Notes: generated by a model not told the origin, from the sequence alone. A stretch of 64,000 bases of DNA from Porcincola sp945869225 (GCF_052118625.1 NZ_JBQKGW010000004.1:1-64000), one strand, 5' to 3'; positions 1 to 8,057 are shown, counted from the first letter of the stretch. Numbers and translations are program-made.

Positions 1-183
1 CCTTCTCGGCTTACGATAACTAACGTACTGTTTAGGCATGGAATAGGTCTTATCGATATCTGTTTCACCTATGCACTTGTATACCTCTGGGAACTCGTTA
101 ACTAACGAGTCAAGTTTTCTTATAACGAACTTATCTCTGGTGAATACTAAACTATTCTCATCGTTAAATTGTAATGTCTTCCT
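1..183 (-). CDS. Partial hypothetical protein, cut by the window edge and lacking a start codon
   Basis: An open frame on the minus strand runs off the left edge and reads as a plausible protein: ...LQFNDENSLVFTRDKF, then a hydrophilic stretch ending in SYRKPRR at position 1. The composition (charged, no membrane segment) looks like real coding sequence and is more A+T-rich than its surroundings. No ATG, GTG or TTG lies at the expected beginning: the codon before KTLQF is AGG. The fragment resembles small proteins I associate with Firmicutes phages and conjugative elements, but I cannot name a function. It abuts a gene fragment on the opposite strand (187-261), which suggests a recombination junction near 183. 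Confidence 0.45.
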
Positions 184-186
184 TAA

Positions 187-261
187 CGCCTGACGGACAG
201 AATGATTCGTTATTACAAGAGCAAAATTGATGAGCTGCACAAGCAGTTCGCAGCGGAATAA
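187..261 (+). pseudogene. 3' remnant of an unidentified gene
   Basis: A short plus-strand frame encodes LTDRMIRYYKSKIDELHKQF followed by AAE and TAA (259-261). It is amphipathic, protein-like, and followed at once by a strong intrinsic terminator, which is what the end of a real gene looks like. The frame is closed upstream by a TAA at 184-186, so only about 24 codons remain. I infer that the body of the gene was lost or displaced at a junction near 183. The family is not recognisable from this length. A tiny complete ORF from the ATG at 202 is the alternative reading. Confidence 0.3.
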
Positions 262-266
262 CAGCC

Positions 267-306
267 AGAGAGCGGTTTAGGATTATCTGCACCGCTCTCT
301 TTTCTT
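267..306 (+). terminator. Intrinsic terminator after the gene remnant
   Basis: Ten-base arms AGAGAGCGGT (267-276) and ACCGCTCTCT (291-300) are perfect complements with a 14-nt loop, followed by TTTCTT. It begins six bases after the TAA of the remnant on the same strand. Confidence 0.75.
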
Positions 307-406
307 ACTCCTTCATAATGATTCTCCTAAGAATGATGGGTACTGATCTGCCGCAGGCTCAAATAGTATTCCCACAGTCTCGCCAGAGCGATATTCACAT
401 TTTTTT

Positions 407-455
407 CAAAAGGAAAAGCGGCACCCGCCTCTCTTTTCAGAAAGACGGATGCCGC
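407..455 (-). terminator. Intrinsic terminator of the serine recombinase gene
   Basis: On the minus strand a long hairpin (outer arms GCGGCA/TGCCGC at 450-455 and 418-423, interior paired through most of its length with a GAAA loop) is followed by TTTTCCTTTT. It lies 36 bases downstream of the recombinase stop codon. Confidence 0.7.
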
Positions 456-490
456 GGAAATGGCTTAATACGGGCTTTTCCGACCCTTTT

Positions 491-2182
491 CTAGTTCTGT
501 CGAATTAGCAGAGCGACTGTCTCGGCATGCCTATTACTGTCCAAACCTTTCCCAATCGGCATACTCATATCACTGTCGATGATCGGAAGGCGGAACGTGA
601 TCGACTTCAGCCACTGTCCGCTGGGCTGCCGCTCTTCGTGAATCTGGATCTCTTCAATGAGGGTTTCCATCAACTTCCGCTGTTCTTCCTCGTTCATCAG
701 CTTATAAAACTTATCGAAGTAGATCAGAATCTTGTAGATGTTATCCCCGGTAACCTTTTCGGACTCGATGGACTGCTTCTTCGCCCTTGCCTCTATGAGT
801 CTCTGCTCCTGATCGTCGATCTTGTCGTACATCCGGTACAAACGGTCATCCAGGTCGGCCTTGCGGCGATTATAGTGACGGTCATCCGAATCTAGCTGTT
901 CGATCTCTTCCAAAGTCTTCCGTTTCATGGCGTAGGACTGCTTCAGCTGCTTCTCCAACGCCTTGATCTCCTGATCGATAGCCGTGGTGTCCACCTTCAT
1001 ATTGATCTTTTCCTGCATGAGCGAGGCAAAGCGCGGATTTGAGACCAGTTTCGTAATGATCTCAACTACGGAAGCATCTAGGATCTCTTCCTGGATCTGC
1101 TTCTTATAATCACACTTATGACCGCGGGTCATGGTCCTGTGCTTGCAGCCGTAATAGTAAAAATCCTTATATTTTGAACCGTCCTTCTTGTGCTTGATAC
1201 TTTTATTGCCGTACATGCCGGAGCCGCATACAGGGCATTTTACAAGGCCTGACAGGAGATGCGTCTTCGTATCCTTCGCCTTGTTCACATGCTCGTATTT
1301 CTTTGCCTGGGCGATCATCTTAACCTGAGCCTGGTTCCACAGCTCTTCCGAGACGATGCCTTCATGCAGACCGTCCACCACCAGGTAGTCATCCTGCTCA
1401 ACCAGTCTATATTCGTTGCGGGTGCCATGCACCTTTTCCGTTTTTCGGCGGCCATAAGCGATCTTTCCGCAGTATACCGGGTTCTTGATGATGCGGCGGA
1501 TGAGTGCGGAATCAAACAGCGGATTCTTTCCATTATGACGGGCAATCTTGTGGATCCCGTGATTTTCCAGATACTTGGCAAGACCATTGGCGCCGATATC
1601 TGTGGAGACCCACTGTTCAAAAATAATGCGAATCGCTGGAGCTTCCTCCTCATTGATCTCCAGTACACCATCCTTCAGGCTGTAGCCATAAGGCGGAAAA
1701 CCACCATTCCACTTGCCGTCCCTGGCTTTTTGGATACGGCCTTCCATGGTTTGGACACGGATATTCTCGCGCTCAATCTCCGCGACAGCTGACAGGACGG
1801 AGATCATCAGCTTTCCGGCATCCTTGGAGGAATCAATCCCATCTTCCACGCAGATCAAATTGACGCCAAAGTCCTGCATGGTCTGCAGCGTGGAAAGGAC
1901 ATCTGCAGCGTTCCTTCCAAAGCGCGACAGTTTGAAGACCAGAACAAAGGAAACTTCATCTTTGCCGGTCTTGATGTCTTCCATCATGCGGTTGAACTCG
2001 TCGCGACCCTCTATGGACTTTCCGGATTTACCGGCGTCCTCATACTCCCCGGCAACCTCATAATCGTTGAATTCTGCAAAGGCCCGCATGCGGGTCCGTT
2101 GGGCATCCAGAGAATAGCCATCGATCTGCATCGCGGTTGAGACACGGGTATAAATATAAACCTTGGTTTTCTTCTTTTCCAT
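491..2182 (-). CDS. Large serine recombinase (integrase of the mobile element)
   Basis: A 563-residue site-specific recombinase that would integrate and excise the element. The N-terminal resolvase domain shows YTRVSTAMQ with the nucleophile at Ser15 and the KLSRFGRNAAD arginine motif. A recombinase domain follows (about 160-280), then a zinc ribbon (CPVCGSGMYG ... YYGCKHR ... HKCDYK) and a coiled coil (about 400-480), the usual order for large serine integrases. The ATG at 2182 has the SD AAAAGGAG six bases upstream; the in-frame TTG one codon earlier is less likely. A tiny SD-led ORF (2208-2231) precedes it. Family certain; attachment site unknown. Confidence 0.93.
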   Translation of the reverse strand: MEKKKTKVYIYTRVSTAMQIDGYSLDAQRTRMRAFAEFNDYEVAGEYEDAGKSGKSIEGRDEFNRMMEDIKTGKDEVSFVLVFKLSRFGRNAADVLSTLQTMQDFGVNLICVEDGIDSSKDAGKLMISVLSAVAEIERENIRVQTMEGRIQKARDGKWNGGFPPYGYSLKDGVLEINEEEAPAIRIIFEQWVSTDIGANGLAKYLENHGIHKIARHNGKNPLFDSALIRRIIKNPVYCGKIAYGRRKTEKVHGTRNEYRLVEQDDYLVVDGLHEGIVSEELWNQAQVKMIAQAKKYEHVNKAKDTKTHLLSGLVKCPVCGSGMYGNKSIKHKKDGSKYKDFYYYGCKHRTMTRGHKCDYKKQIQEEILDASVVEIITKLVSNPRFASLMQEKINMKVDTTAIDQEIKALEKQLKQSYAMKRKTLEEIEQLDSDDRHYNRRKADLDDRLYRMYDKIDDQEQRLIEARAKKQSIESEKVTGDNIYKILIYFDKFYKLMNEEEQRKLMETLIEEIQIHEERQPSGQWLKSITFRLPIIDSDMSMPIGKGLDSNRHAETVALLIRQN

Positions 2183-2207
2183 CAAGGACTCCTTTTAAGT
2201 TTGGACA

Positions 2208-2231
2208 TTATTTCCACGTGTATCCTATCAT
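2208..2231 (-). CDS. Possible 7-codon leader peptide before the recombinase
   Basis: On the minus strand GGAGGAG precedes ATG with ideal spacing and opens a 7-codon frame, MIGYTWK, closed by TAA 25 bases before the recombinase ATG. Such a strong SD before a minimal ORF is unlikely to be idle. It could couple or attenuate recombinase translation. No homologue can be claimed at this length. Confidence 0.3.
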   Translation of the reverse strand: MIGYTWK

Positions 2232-2251
2232 ATACTCCTCCGTTTTTCAAA

Positions 2252-2297
2252 TAAAAAAGAAGGCCGACTCCATGGAAACGCCCCACAGAATCGACCT
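2252..2297 (-). terminator. Terminator of the primase-helicase-relaxase operon
   Basis: Minus-strand arms AGGTCGATTC and GAGTCGGCCT (positions 2288-2297 and 2261-2270) pair along all ten bases with G-U allowed, and are followed by TCTTTTTTATTT. It lies just past the last small gene of the operon and before the recombinase leader. Confidence 0.7.
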
Positions 2298-2302
2298 GAT
2301 TG

Positions 2303-2485
2303 TCACGCAGCCTGTCTCGCCTCTGCACTGAGCCGCATATACCTTCGATACATTTCTTCGATGCATTTCAGTCTGCTTTTCTGTCTGGGATCCGGCAGTG
2401 TGTCCAGATCCATCTGCCCGGCATATTTCTCTATCATATTGGCGAGGAAATCCGCCAGGCCACTCCATACATCAGTCTCGTACAT
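2303..2485 (-). CDS. Small hypothetical protein at the end of the mobilisation operon
   Basis: A 60-residue protein beginning MYETDVWSGLADFLANMIEK. It is acidic then basic, with no membrane segment or known motif. The start is set by GGGAGGGG a few bases before the ATG at 2485, which makes the gene overlap the 3' end of the relaxase gene by 14 bases, typical of translational coupling. Small proteins of this kind often follow MobV genes in Clostridia elements. Function not recognised; an accessory mobilisation role is only inferred from position. Confidence 0.55.
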   Translation of the reverse strand: MYETDVWSGLADFLANMIEKYAGQMDLDTLPDPRQKSRLKCIEEMYRRYMRLSAEARQAA

Positions 2486-3470
2486 CCGCACCCCTCCCTT
2501 TCGTTTTGTTCTTTTCATTTCGGTCATCATGAGCGTAAGCCTCCAACACCTCCGGCGGGATCCTCTCCAGAAGAGCTACCGCAGCGTCAAAGTCACGGCG
2601 AAGCTGTAGGTCTGCCATTCTCTTTAAAACGCTCTCCTGGCGGCTCTCCTTCAGTTCTGTCGTAAGAGTTTTGTTTGCCAGCTCAAGAGCTGTGTTTTCT
2701 GCCTTCATGGAACCGAAAGCCTTGCTGTACTTCCGAACCTGGGTGCTCATCTTTTCGACGTTCGGGATATACTTATCCAGCACCTTACCGATCTCGGCAG
2801 CCTTAGCCCTCGCATTGAATGCATTGACCTCTGAGAGCAGCCCTTCCAGCTTCTCGCGCTGTTTGTTTAGCCGAGTCATCTCCTTAAAGACCCTCGGCGG
2901 GATATAGTCCCTTCCGGTCTCGCTGGCGCTTAATCCTCGTTCCAGTTCCGGGAATCGTTTGACCATGTGTTCCCAGTAAGCATCCTGCCATTTCGTGAGC
3001 TTCTTCTTGTTACCGATAATCTCCTTGGCACAAAGCCTGCCGTCTTCTGTCAGCGGGACAAAAGAAAGGTGCATATGGGACGTTTTCTCGTCCATATGCA
3101 CCACGGCTGAAATAATCGTATTCGGATTCTGTTTCTGTTCCAGGAACTCAAGTGCCTCCCGGAAAAAGGCTCTGATCTCTTTCAAGCTCTTGTTCTGGAA
3201 AAACTCCGGGCTGGCGGTGATCATCGTTTCCACCAGCCGCACACTGTCCGTCCTGGTACGGCATCCAGTTTCTTTAATCTGTCGTTCTGCCTCTGCCCGG
3301 TACCGGCCCTTTGGTTCAACCAGATGGAAATTCAGATGTGTCCTGCTCGGATCAATGTCAGGATTGCTGGCATAACTCTCTTTTGTTCTTTCGTCATGAG
3401 CCTCGATCCTTCCGATCTCCGGCCCCTTGTATTTCATAAATCGCATGATCGCATACTGCGGTGCTGCCAT
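2472..3470 (-). CDS. mobV: MobV-family relaxase (plasmid recombination/mobilisation protein)
   Basis: A 332-residue relaxase of the Pre/Mob (MobV) family, which nicks the element at oriT for conjugative mobilisation. The hallmark metal-binding motif HMDEKTSHMH lies at residues 125-134 (HxDE...HxH), and the N-terminus MAAPQYAIMRFMKYKG is typical. A coiled C-terminal half follows. GGAGGAG lies before the ATG at 3470; an upstream in-frame extension would cross the hairpin region and is rejected. It is the third gene after the primase and helicase on the same strand, and a candidate oriT sits just upstream. Confidence 0.88.
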   Translation of the reverse strand: MAAPQYAIMRFMKYKGPEIGRIEAHDERTKESYASNPDIDPSRTHLNFHLVEPKGRYRAEAERQIKETGCRTRTDSVRLVETMITASPEFFQNKSLKEIRAFFREALEFLEQKQNPNTIISAVVHMDEKTSHMHLSFVPLTEDGRLCAKEIIGNKKKLTKWQDAYWEHMVKRFPELERGLSASETGRDYIPPRVFKEMTRLNKQREKLEGLLSEVNAFNARAKAAEIGKVLDKYIPNVEKMSTQVRKYSKAFGSMKAENTALELANKTLTTELKESRQESVLKRMADLQLRRDFDAAVALLERIPPEVLEAYAHDDRNEKNKTKGRGADVRD

Positions 3471-3523
3471 AATGTCTACTCCTCCTTCAAATGCTATAAC
3501 TGTAAAAGCTTTAATATTTTTTC

Positions 3524-3588
3524 GTTCGTACGTACATGCGTACAGCCGATATCCGAAGCAGATATCGTACGCTTGTACGCACGTACGC
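3524..3588. other. Candidate oriT: nested inverted repeats upstream of the relaxase
   Basis: The gap between the helicase and relaxase genes contains CGTACG-rich inverted repeats (GTACATGCGTAC at 3532-3543 against GTACGCTTGTACG at 3567-3579) enclosing two GATATC copies (3548-3553 and 3561-3566) around a 7-nt loop. MobV origins usually lie immediately upstream of the mob gene and contain inverted repeats, so position and structure fit. A promoter operator is an alternative. Confidence 0.45.
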
Positions 3589-3605
3589 ATGTTTTGATGA
3601 CCTTA

Positions 3606-4928
3606 TTAAAGAAATGGATTGTCATGATCGATGACCTCGATGCCGAGGTATCCCCGGCAGCGTTTCCCCTTCCCGCGATAGATGTTGTTATCCGGGATCA
3701 GGTGATACACTTCGGCATACTGGGCAAGGAAGTTGGCAAAGCTCTTCATGGATAAGGCGTTTTCCGCATTGTCATCGCACCATTCTTTATATGCCGCATA
3801 CAGATCACAGGTCGCTGCCTTGCTGTCTTCATGAAAGGCGAGATACCCTTCAGAGGTCAGAAAACCCAGGATGTTGTTCGCATCCTTCACAATGGCTGCG
3901 ATATTGTCCATTGACCGGTCACTGATGGTAAAGCGGTAGTTATTGGCGACAAGCCGCTTAAGTCCCTCCAGGCACCATAGAAAGATGCCTTCCTTTTCTG
4001 CAATCATCTTTTCGACAAGATAGGGATCGTCAACGCGGCCATCCGGCTTGTCCTTCGTGGTGATCACGATCTGCCGCCGAAAGAAGCCGTCAGACCGATC
4101 GTGAAGTGCAGTAAGGGCGCCATTCCCGAAGCACAGGAAGCGGACATACAGAAGGCTCTGATAACTCTGGATACCTTTCCGCTCAACATCCATCTGGCAC
4201 TCGGAGGTGACAATCGATTTGATATAATTTGTTTTAGTAAGTGCGCTCATATCTATATCGTCATCCACCATGAGCAACTTATCCTCCAGGTCTGCCCTGG
4301 CAAAACGATTTGTCTCGACCTTCTGGATGCTGGTGGTATTCATATTGATCCCAAAGATAGATCTCATCGCCAGCCCGATCCGGGATTTTCCTTCGCCGCC
4401 TTTCCCGATCAGCAGAAGCATCTTTTGGGCCTTGGTCGTAGGAAGCAGGCAATACCCAAGGTACTCCTGCAGTGTTGGAATATCTCCCGGAATCAGAAGC
4501 TCCGAAAGGAAGTTTAGCCAGACGTTCGGCGTGCCTGCTGCTGGGTTGTATGCGACCTCCAGCCGGTTCCGGCAGTATTCCTTCTCTTCGCTGAAATGAC
4601 CATCGAAATACCATGTGCCGTTGGCCACATGGATGCGGTCCTGGTGAAGTGGGATCTCATCAGCGAAGGCCATCATTTTGACCGCCTTCATAAGGTCTTC
4701 AACTTTTCTCGCTGTTCCGGTCTTGATCCAGTCGCAGATCTCCATAAAAATCTCCCGTTTCAGGGCCGCTTCATCATGGACAAGCCCCTCGACGGTATAC
4801 AGCTTGCCGTGAACGCATTTCATGGGATGTGCCTCCAAGAATGAACAGCAGAATGTCATCTCATCGATCTTACGATCCTCGGTGACCCACACCGGGGCAT
4901 CAGGAGGCAGCGTTGATTTCCTCGGCAT
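3606..4928 (-). CDS. P4-type phage/plasmid primase C-terminal (SF3 helicase) protein
   Basis: A 440-residue helicase of the D5/P4 superfamily 3 type, expected to unwind the element's origin. Walker A GKGGEGKS lies at about residues 175-182, Walker B-like KLLMVDDDID about 40 residues later, and an arginine-rich DRSDGFFRRQIVI segment follows. A C-terminal winged-helix-like part ends the protein. The ATG at 4928 has AGGAGGG upstream and overlaps the end of the zinc-finger primase gene by 29 bases, so the two are probably coupled. Primase and helicase are thus split into two proteins, whereas P4 alpha carries both in one. Confidence 0.82.
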   Translation of the reverse strand: MPRKSTLPPDAPVWVTEDRKIDEMTFCCSFLEAHPMKCVHGKLYTVEGLVHDEAALKREIFMEICDWIKTGTARKVEDLMKAVKMMAFADEIPLHQDRIHVANGTWYFDGHFSEEKEYCRNRLEVAYNPAAGTPNVWLNFLSELLIPGDIPTLQEYLGYCLLPTTKAQKMLLLIGKGGEGKSRIGLAMRSIFGINMNTTSIQKVETNRFARADLEDKLLMVDDDIDMSALTKTNYIKSIVTSECQMDVERKGIQSYQSLLYVRFLCFGNGALTALHDRSDGFFRRQIVITTKDKPDGRVDDPYLVEKMIAEKEGIFLWCLEGLKRLVANNYRFTISDRSMDNIAAIVKDANNILGFLTSEGYLAFHEDSKAATCDLYAAYKEWCDDNAENALSMKSFANFLAQYAEVYHLIPDNNIYRGKGKRCRGYLGIEVIDHDNPFL

Positions 4929-5532
4929 TCTTCGCCCTCCTTTCTTCCTCATAGGCTCTGATCACGCGATCTTCGAGACCCGTAATCTTGCCGTCCTTTA
5001 TCAGTTCTGTAACAAGGGTCTTTCGCTGTTCGAGATCGCCGACCGCCAGTAGATCTGCCAGATATTCGATATAAGAGAACATCTGGCAGGCCTCTACAAA
5101 GCGGTCATCAGGTTCTTCGCCCATCGAGACTGGGGCGAATCGCACCTTCCAGTCCTCCAGAAGGTGCATATAATCACAAAGCACCCTCTGACAGTAACGT
5201 TCGTCATCACGAAACGCACTGATCATCGGGTGCTTAGGTTTTGCAAGCGCCGCTGCGGGTGAAGGCTTGTCCGGATCGATCCCAAAGTCCACAGTCAGCT
5301 TCCTCGCCGCTTCATAGGGGCTTAGAACGAAGAGTCTCCCTGTCAGATCGATCACATCCCCGGTGGCCCCGCAGCCGAAACAGTAGAAGTAATCTTCATT
5401 CAGCTTCAGGCTGGGATGCCGGTCATCATGGAACGGGCACCTAACCATGTCATGGTGATTTGGCTGTAGCCCGTACATCTTTGCCACATCAGGTACGCTC
5501 ACACTTGCCTTTACAGTTTCAAATAGATTCAT
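4900..5532 (-). CDS. CHC2 zinc-finger primase-like protein
   Basis: A 210-residue protein whose N-terminus is a DnaG-type CHC2 zinc finger: CPFH (C32, H35) and CFGCGATGD (C51, C54). No TOPRIM catalytic domain is visible, so it is either a DNA-binding partner of the SF3 helicase or a degenerate primase. The C-terminal half is helical and charged. AAAGGAGG precedes the ATG at 5532. First gene of the minus-strand operon; its 3' end overlaps the helicase start. Confidence 0.8.
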   Translation of the reverse strand: MNLFETVKASVSVPDVAKMYGLQPNHHDMVRCPFHDDRHPSLKLNEDYFYCFGCGATGDVIDLTGRLFVLSPYEAARKLTVDFGIDPDKPSPAAALAKPKHPMISAFRDDERYCQRVLCDYMHLLEDWKVRFAPVSMGEEPDDRFVEACQMFSYIEYLADLLAVGDLEQRKTLVTELIKDGKITGLEDRVIRAYEEERRAKNAEEINAAS

Positions 5533-5649
5533 AGTCTGGTTCCTCCTTTGGATTTTATTTGGATACTTGATCCTGATGTCTTATACGGAGGAAAACCGAC
5601 GGACTTGAAAAATTGGGCGATTTTGGGATTTGGGAGGAGTGAACAACAG

Positions 5650-5673
5650 AGAAATTGCAAAAACGCAATCTCT
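5650..5673. promoter_or_regulatory. Inverted repeat, candidate operator of the toxin-antitoxin operon
   Basis: Nine-base arms AGAAATTGC and GCAATCTCT (one mismatch) flank a 6-nt spacer, about 20-45 bases upstream of the putative promoter of the antitoxin gene, between the divergent operons. RelB-type antitoxins usually autoregulate through such palindromes. Confidence 0.4.
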
Positions 5674-5691
5674 GGTGTGATATGTAATCAT

Positions 5692-5724
5692 TTGATTGCA
5701 TTTGATGTTTATATGTAATATACT
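5692..5724 (+). promoter_or_regulatory. Putative promoter of the toxin-antitoxin operon
   Basis: Two overlapping readings are possible: TTGATT (5692) with an 18-base spacer to TAATAT (5716), or TTGCAT (5697) with a 16-base spacer to TATACT (5719). Either places the start site about 40 bases before the antitoxin ATG. Confidence 0.5.
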
Positions 5725-5770
5725 GAAGCTGAGAAAAAAGACACATTCGTTGCGATAGGAGGTAAAGAAA

Positions 5771-6049
5771 ATGGCAAGCACACTGGTCCAATTCCGAACA
5801 GAAGATACAGAAAAGCTGAAATCCGTTCAGATCCTTGAAAAGCTGGGACTGTCACTTCCGGCATACCTTCGGATGTGCATGTCCAGACTGAATCAGGAAA
5901 ACGGGATTCCCTTCAGTATGAAGCTGGAAGAAGAACAAAACCCCGGCATTCGTGCCCTGCAGAGAGCAAGTCGGATCGCCGAGGAGTATGGTATTTCCGA
6001 TATGTCATTGGATGAAATCAACGCGGAAATTGCTGAAGCCAGGAAGTAA
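5771..6049 (+). CDS. RelB/DinJ-family antitoxin
   Basis: A 92-residue protein. The N-terminal MASTLVQFRTEDTEKLKSVQ followed by LGLSLPAYLRMCMSRLNQENGIPF is the ribbon-helix-helix DNA-binding signature of RelB/DinJ antitoxins. The acidic C-terminus (SLDEINAEIAEARK) is the usual toxin-wrapping helix. AGGAGG is well placed before the ATG. The next gene, a PIN toxin, starts six bases after the stop, so the two form an operon. DinJ antitoxins normally pair with YafQ/RelE-fold toxins, so the partner is unusual. Confidence 0.85.
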   Translation: MASTLVQFRTEDTEKLKSVQILEKLGLSLPAYLRMCMSRLNQENGIPFSMKLEEEQNPGIRALQRASRIAEEYGISDMSLDEINAEIAEARK

Positions 6050-6055
6050 CCGCCT

Positions 6056-6478
6056 ATGAAATACTACGCAGTAATCGATACCAATGTCCTCGTTTCAGCG
6101 ATTTTGAAGCATCATTCTGTCCCGGGAAGTATCATCGACCTGGCATTCGACGGCCCGATCATACCGGTCCTGAATGACGCAATTGAGAAAGAATACCGGG
6201 AAGTCCTGTCACGCCCGAAGTTTCATCTCCCCTCAGATCTGATTGAAGACATCCTGTCATCGTTTCATCAAAGGGGGCTTTATGTCGATGCAGAAGAACT
6301 CGATATGGAACTTCCCGATCCGAAAGACAGGGTCTTTTATGAAGTTGTCATGGAAGAACGAAAAGAAGAGGATGCTTATCTTGTGACCGGCAATATCAAG
6401 CATTTCCCGAAGAAGCCATATGTCGTAACACCGAGACAGATGCTGAATATCATATTGGAAGATCGGGAATATTATTAG
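6056..6478 (+). CDS. PIN-domain toxin of a toxin-antitoxin pair
   Basis: A 140-residue PIN-fold ribonuclease of the COG1569-type putative toxin family. It opens with YYAVIDTNVLVSAIL (first catalytic Asp, residue 8), has an acidic EKEYREVLSRPKF segment, DPKDRVFYEVV, and EEDAYLVTGNIKHFP near the C-terminus, matching the acidic PIN active site. Six bases separate it from the RelB-like antitoxin. Expected to cleave RNA when the antitoxin is lost; its target cannot be read from sequence. Confidence 0.82.
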   Translation: MKYYAVIDTNVLVSAILKHHSVPGSIIDLAFDGPIIPVLNDAIEKEYREVLSRPKFHLPSDLIEDILSSFHQRGLYVDAEELDMELPDPKDRVFYEVVMEERKEEDAYLVTGNIKHFPKKPYVVTPRQMLNIILEDREYY

Positions 6479-6521
6479 ACAGATCCATCTTCAATCGATG
6501 GAATAAAGAGGTGAGAAACAG

Positions 6522-7355
6522 ATGGCACAGACCTGGCTTCCCGGCGATACGCGGCAGCGCATCCAGGACTTAATCAAAGACAACAGCATCACTCAAGCCG
6601 AGCTGGCAGGCATCATCGGCCTTTCTGAAAGTGCGCTCAGCCGCTACCTGAAAGGCCAGACCGAGATGCTCGGTGACGGGTATATCATCAAGATCGCCAA
6701 GCATTTTAATGTATCTACAGACTTCCTCCTGGGAGAGACGGATATCCCGGATCGGAAAAATTATGATATTGAGGAGCTGGGGCTTTCCGCGGAATCTGCG
6801 AAATTACTGTATACCGGAAAGATTGATTCCAACATCTTAAACCTGCTGATCGAGAATCCGAAATTCGCGCACCTTATCCGCCTGCTTGCCCTCTATAAGG
6901 ATGAGACCATGCTTGACGGCATAAGAGCCGCAAATCAGAATTATACATTTCTGCGGTCCCTCCTGATGGGCCAGGCCAGGTTTCATCCCGAAGATGCTGC
7001 GACGGCCATAGACCTGGCGCAAAAGCTTTCGGATCTGAAAGCACCTCCGGTCTCTGCAGATATCGATGCAATAAGGACGGTCTTTATGCAGATCGTCGCG
7101 GATATAAAGGCAAGTGCTGCCTCTGAAAGCAAAATGTACCAGACTGCTACTTCAGAAATACTGGAAGATTTCCGCAAAACGCTCACAAGGGGCGAGGAAG
7201 GATTTGATTTAAAATCTCTTACCGTGGATGATATGGTACAGGCCATCATGCATTATGCGAGACAAGGGGATTTCCCGCCAGAGACTTTATCAAATCTGGA
7301 AGAGACTCTGACAGAATTGTTTGAATCCGCAAAGGTGCCCGGCAATGACGAATGA
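6522..7355 (+). CDS. XRE-family helix-turn-helix regulator
   Basis: A 277-residue protein. Residues about 10-70 form an XRE/Cro HTH (RIQDLIKDNSITQAELAGII then LSESALSRYLKGQTEMLGDG, ending VSTDFLLGETD). The remaining 200 residues are helical with no known enzyme motif. AGAGGTGAG precedes the ATG. Its last codons overlap the start of the sigma-like gene, so the two proteins are likely made together. Likely the element's regulator; long XRE proteins paired with small sigma-like factors are common on Clostridia mobile elements. Confidence 0.8.
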   Translation: MAQTWLPGDTRQRIQDLIKDNSITQAELAGIIGLSESALSRYLKGQTEMLGDGYIIKIAKHFNVSTDFLLGETDIPDRKNYDIEELGLSAESAKLLYTGKIDSNILNLLIENPKFAHLIRLLALYKDETMLDGIRAANQNYTFLRSLLMGQARFHPEDAATAIDLAQKLSDLKAPPVSADIDAIRTVFMQIVADIKASAASESKMYQTATSEILEDFRKTLTRGEEGFDLKSLTVDDMVQAIMHYARQGDFPPETLSNLEETLTELFESAKVPGNDE

Positions 7356-7965
7356 GCAGCTTTGTTCTCTTGCCCGGGAAGGCAATAAGGCTGCCGAAGA
7401 AGCCCTGATTGAAAATGTCATGCCGTCCATCCGGATCACTGCCTCAAATATCCAAAAGCGTTATTCCGGCATCCTGCTTGAAACAGATGACCTGGTGCAG
7501 GAAGCCCTGATCGGATTACTCCGGGCCATTAAGACTTATGACCCGGAAACCAGAAATCTGTTCCTGACCTATGTGCAGACAATTGCAGAAAATGCCATGC
7601 TTGATTATGTGCGGAAATGCGCATCTGTGATTCCGGCATCCGGCAGCATTCTCAGCCTTGATGCTCCGCCGCCGGGATTTGATTCCGAAGCAAATGTCAC
7701 TTACGCAGATATCCTCCCGGACGATTACAACAAAAATCCTGAGCATCTATTTATTAGGAAGGAGACAATTACAGAAGTCCGAAATGCTCTTAGTGAAATC
7801 TCTGATCGTGAACGGGCCTATCTCCATTACCGATTCGGTTTTCTCGATTGTATGCTTCATGATCAAAGCGAAACCGCCGCGCACTTTCATCTCAGTCTGA
7901 GCCGGGCAAGACATACGGAAAAAGCCGCATTAAATAATGTCCGCCGCGCGCTCCCCGGACAATAA
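7345..7965 (+). CDS. Sigma-70-like RNA polymerase sigma factor
   Basis: A 206-residue sigma factor with region 2 (ETDDLVQEALIGLLRAIKTY followed by an LTYVQTIAENAMLDYVRK helix) and region 4 (EISDRERAYLHYRFGF then a HLSLSRARHTEKAALNNVRR recognition helix). The ATG at 7345, preceded by AAAGGTG, overlaps the XRE gene by 11 bases; a TTG eight codons earlier is less likely. Region 4 has the QSETAAHFHLSLSRARHTEK form expected of an HTH. It may direct transcription of element genes. It ends before a strong terminator. Confidence 0.8.
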   Translation: MTNEQLCSLAREGNKAAEEALIENVMPSIRITASNIQKRYSGILLETDDLVQEALIGLLRAIKTYDPETRNLFLTYVQTIAENAMLDYVRKCASVIPASGSILSLDAPPPGFDSEANVTYADILPDDYNKNPEHLFIRKETITEVRNALSEISDRERAYLHYRFGFLDCMLHDQSETAAHFHLSLSRARHTEKAALNNVRRALPGQ

Positions 7966-8013
7966 TCGTTCCTTTTGTGTTTTTGATATACCTCTATTCC
8001 GCAGTCCGTGCCG

Positions 8014-8057
8014 GTACAGGTTCCGTGACAGACGTCACTTCGCCTGTACCTTTTTCT
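8014..8057 (+). terminator. Terminator after the XRE-sigma operon
   Basis: GGTACAGG (8014-8021) pairs with CCTGTACC (8044-8051), with an inner GTGAC/GTCAC stem, followed by TTTTTCTTT. Confidence 0.85.
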
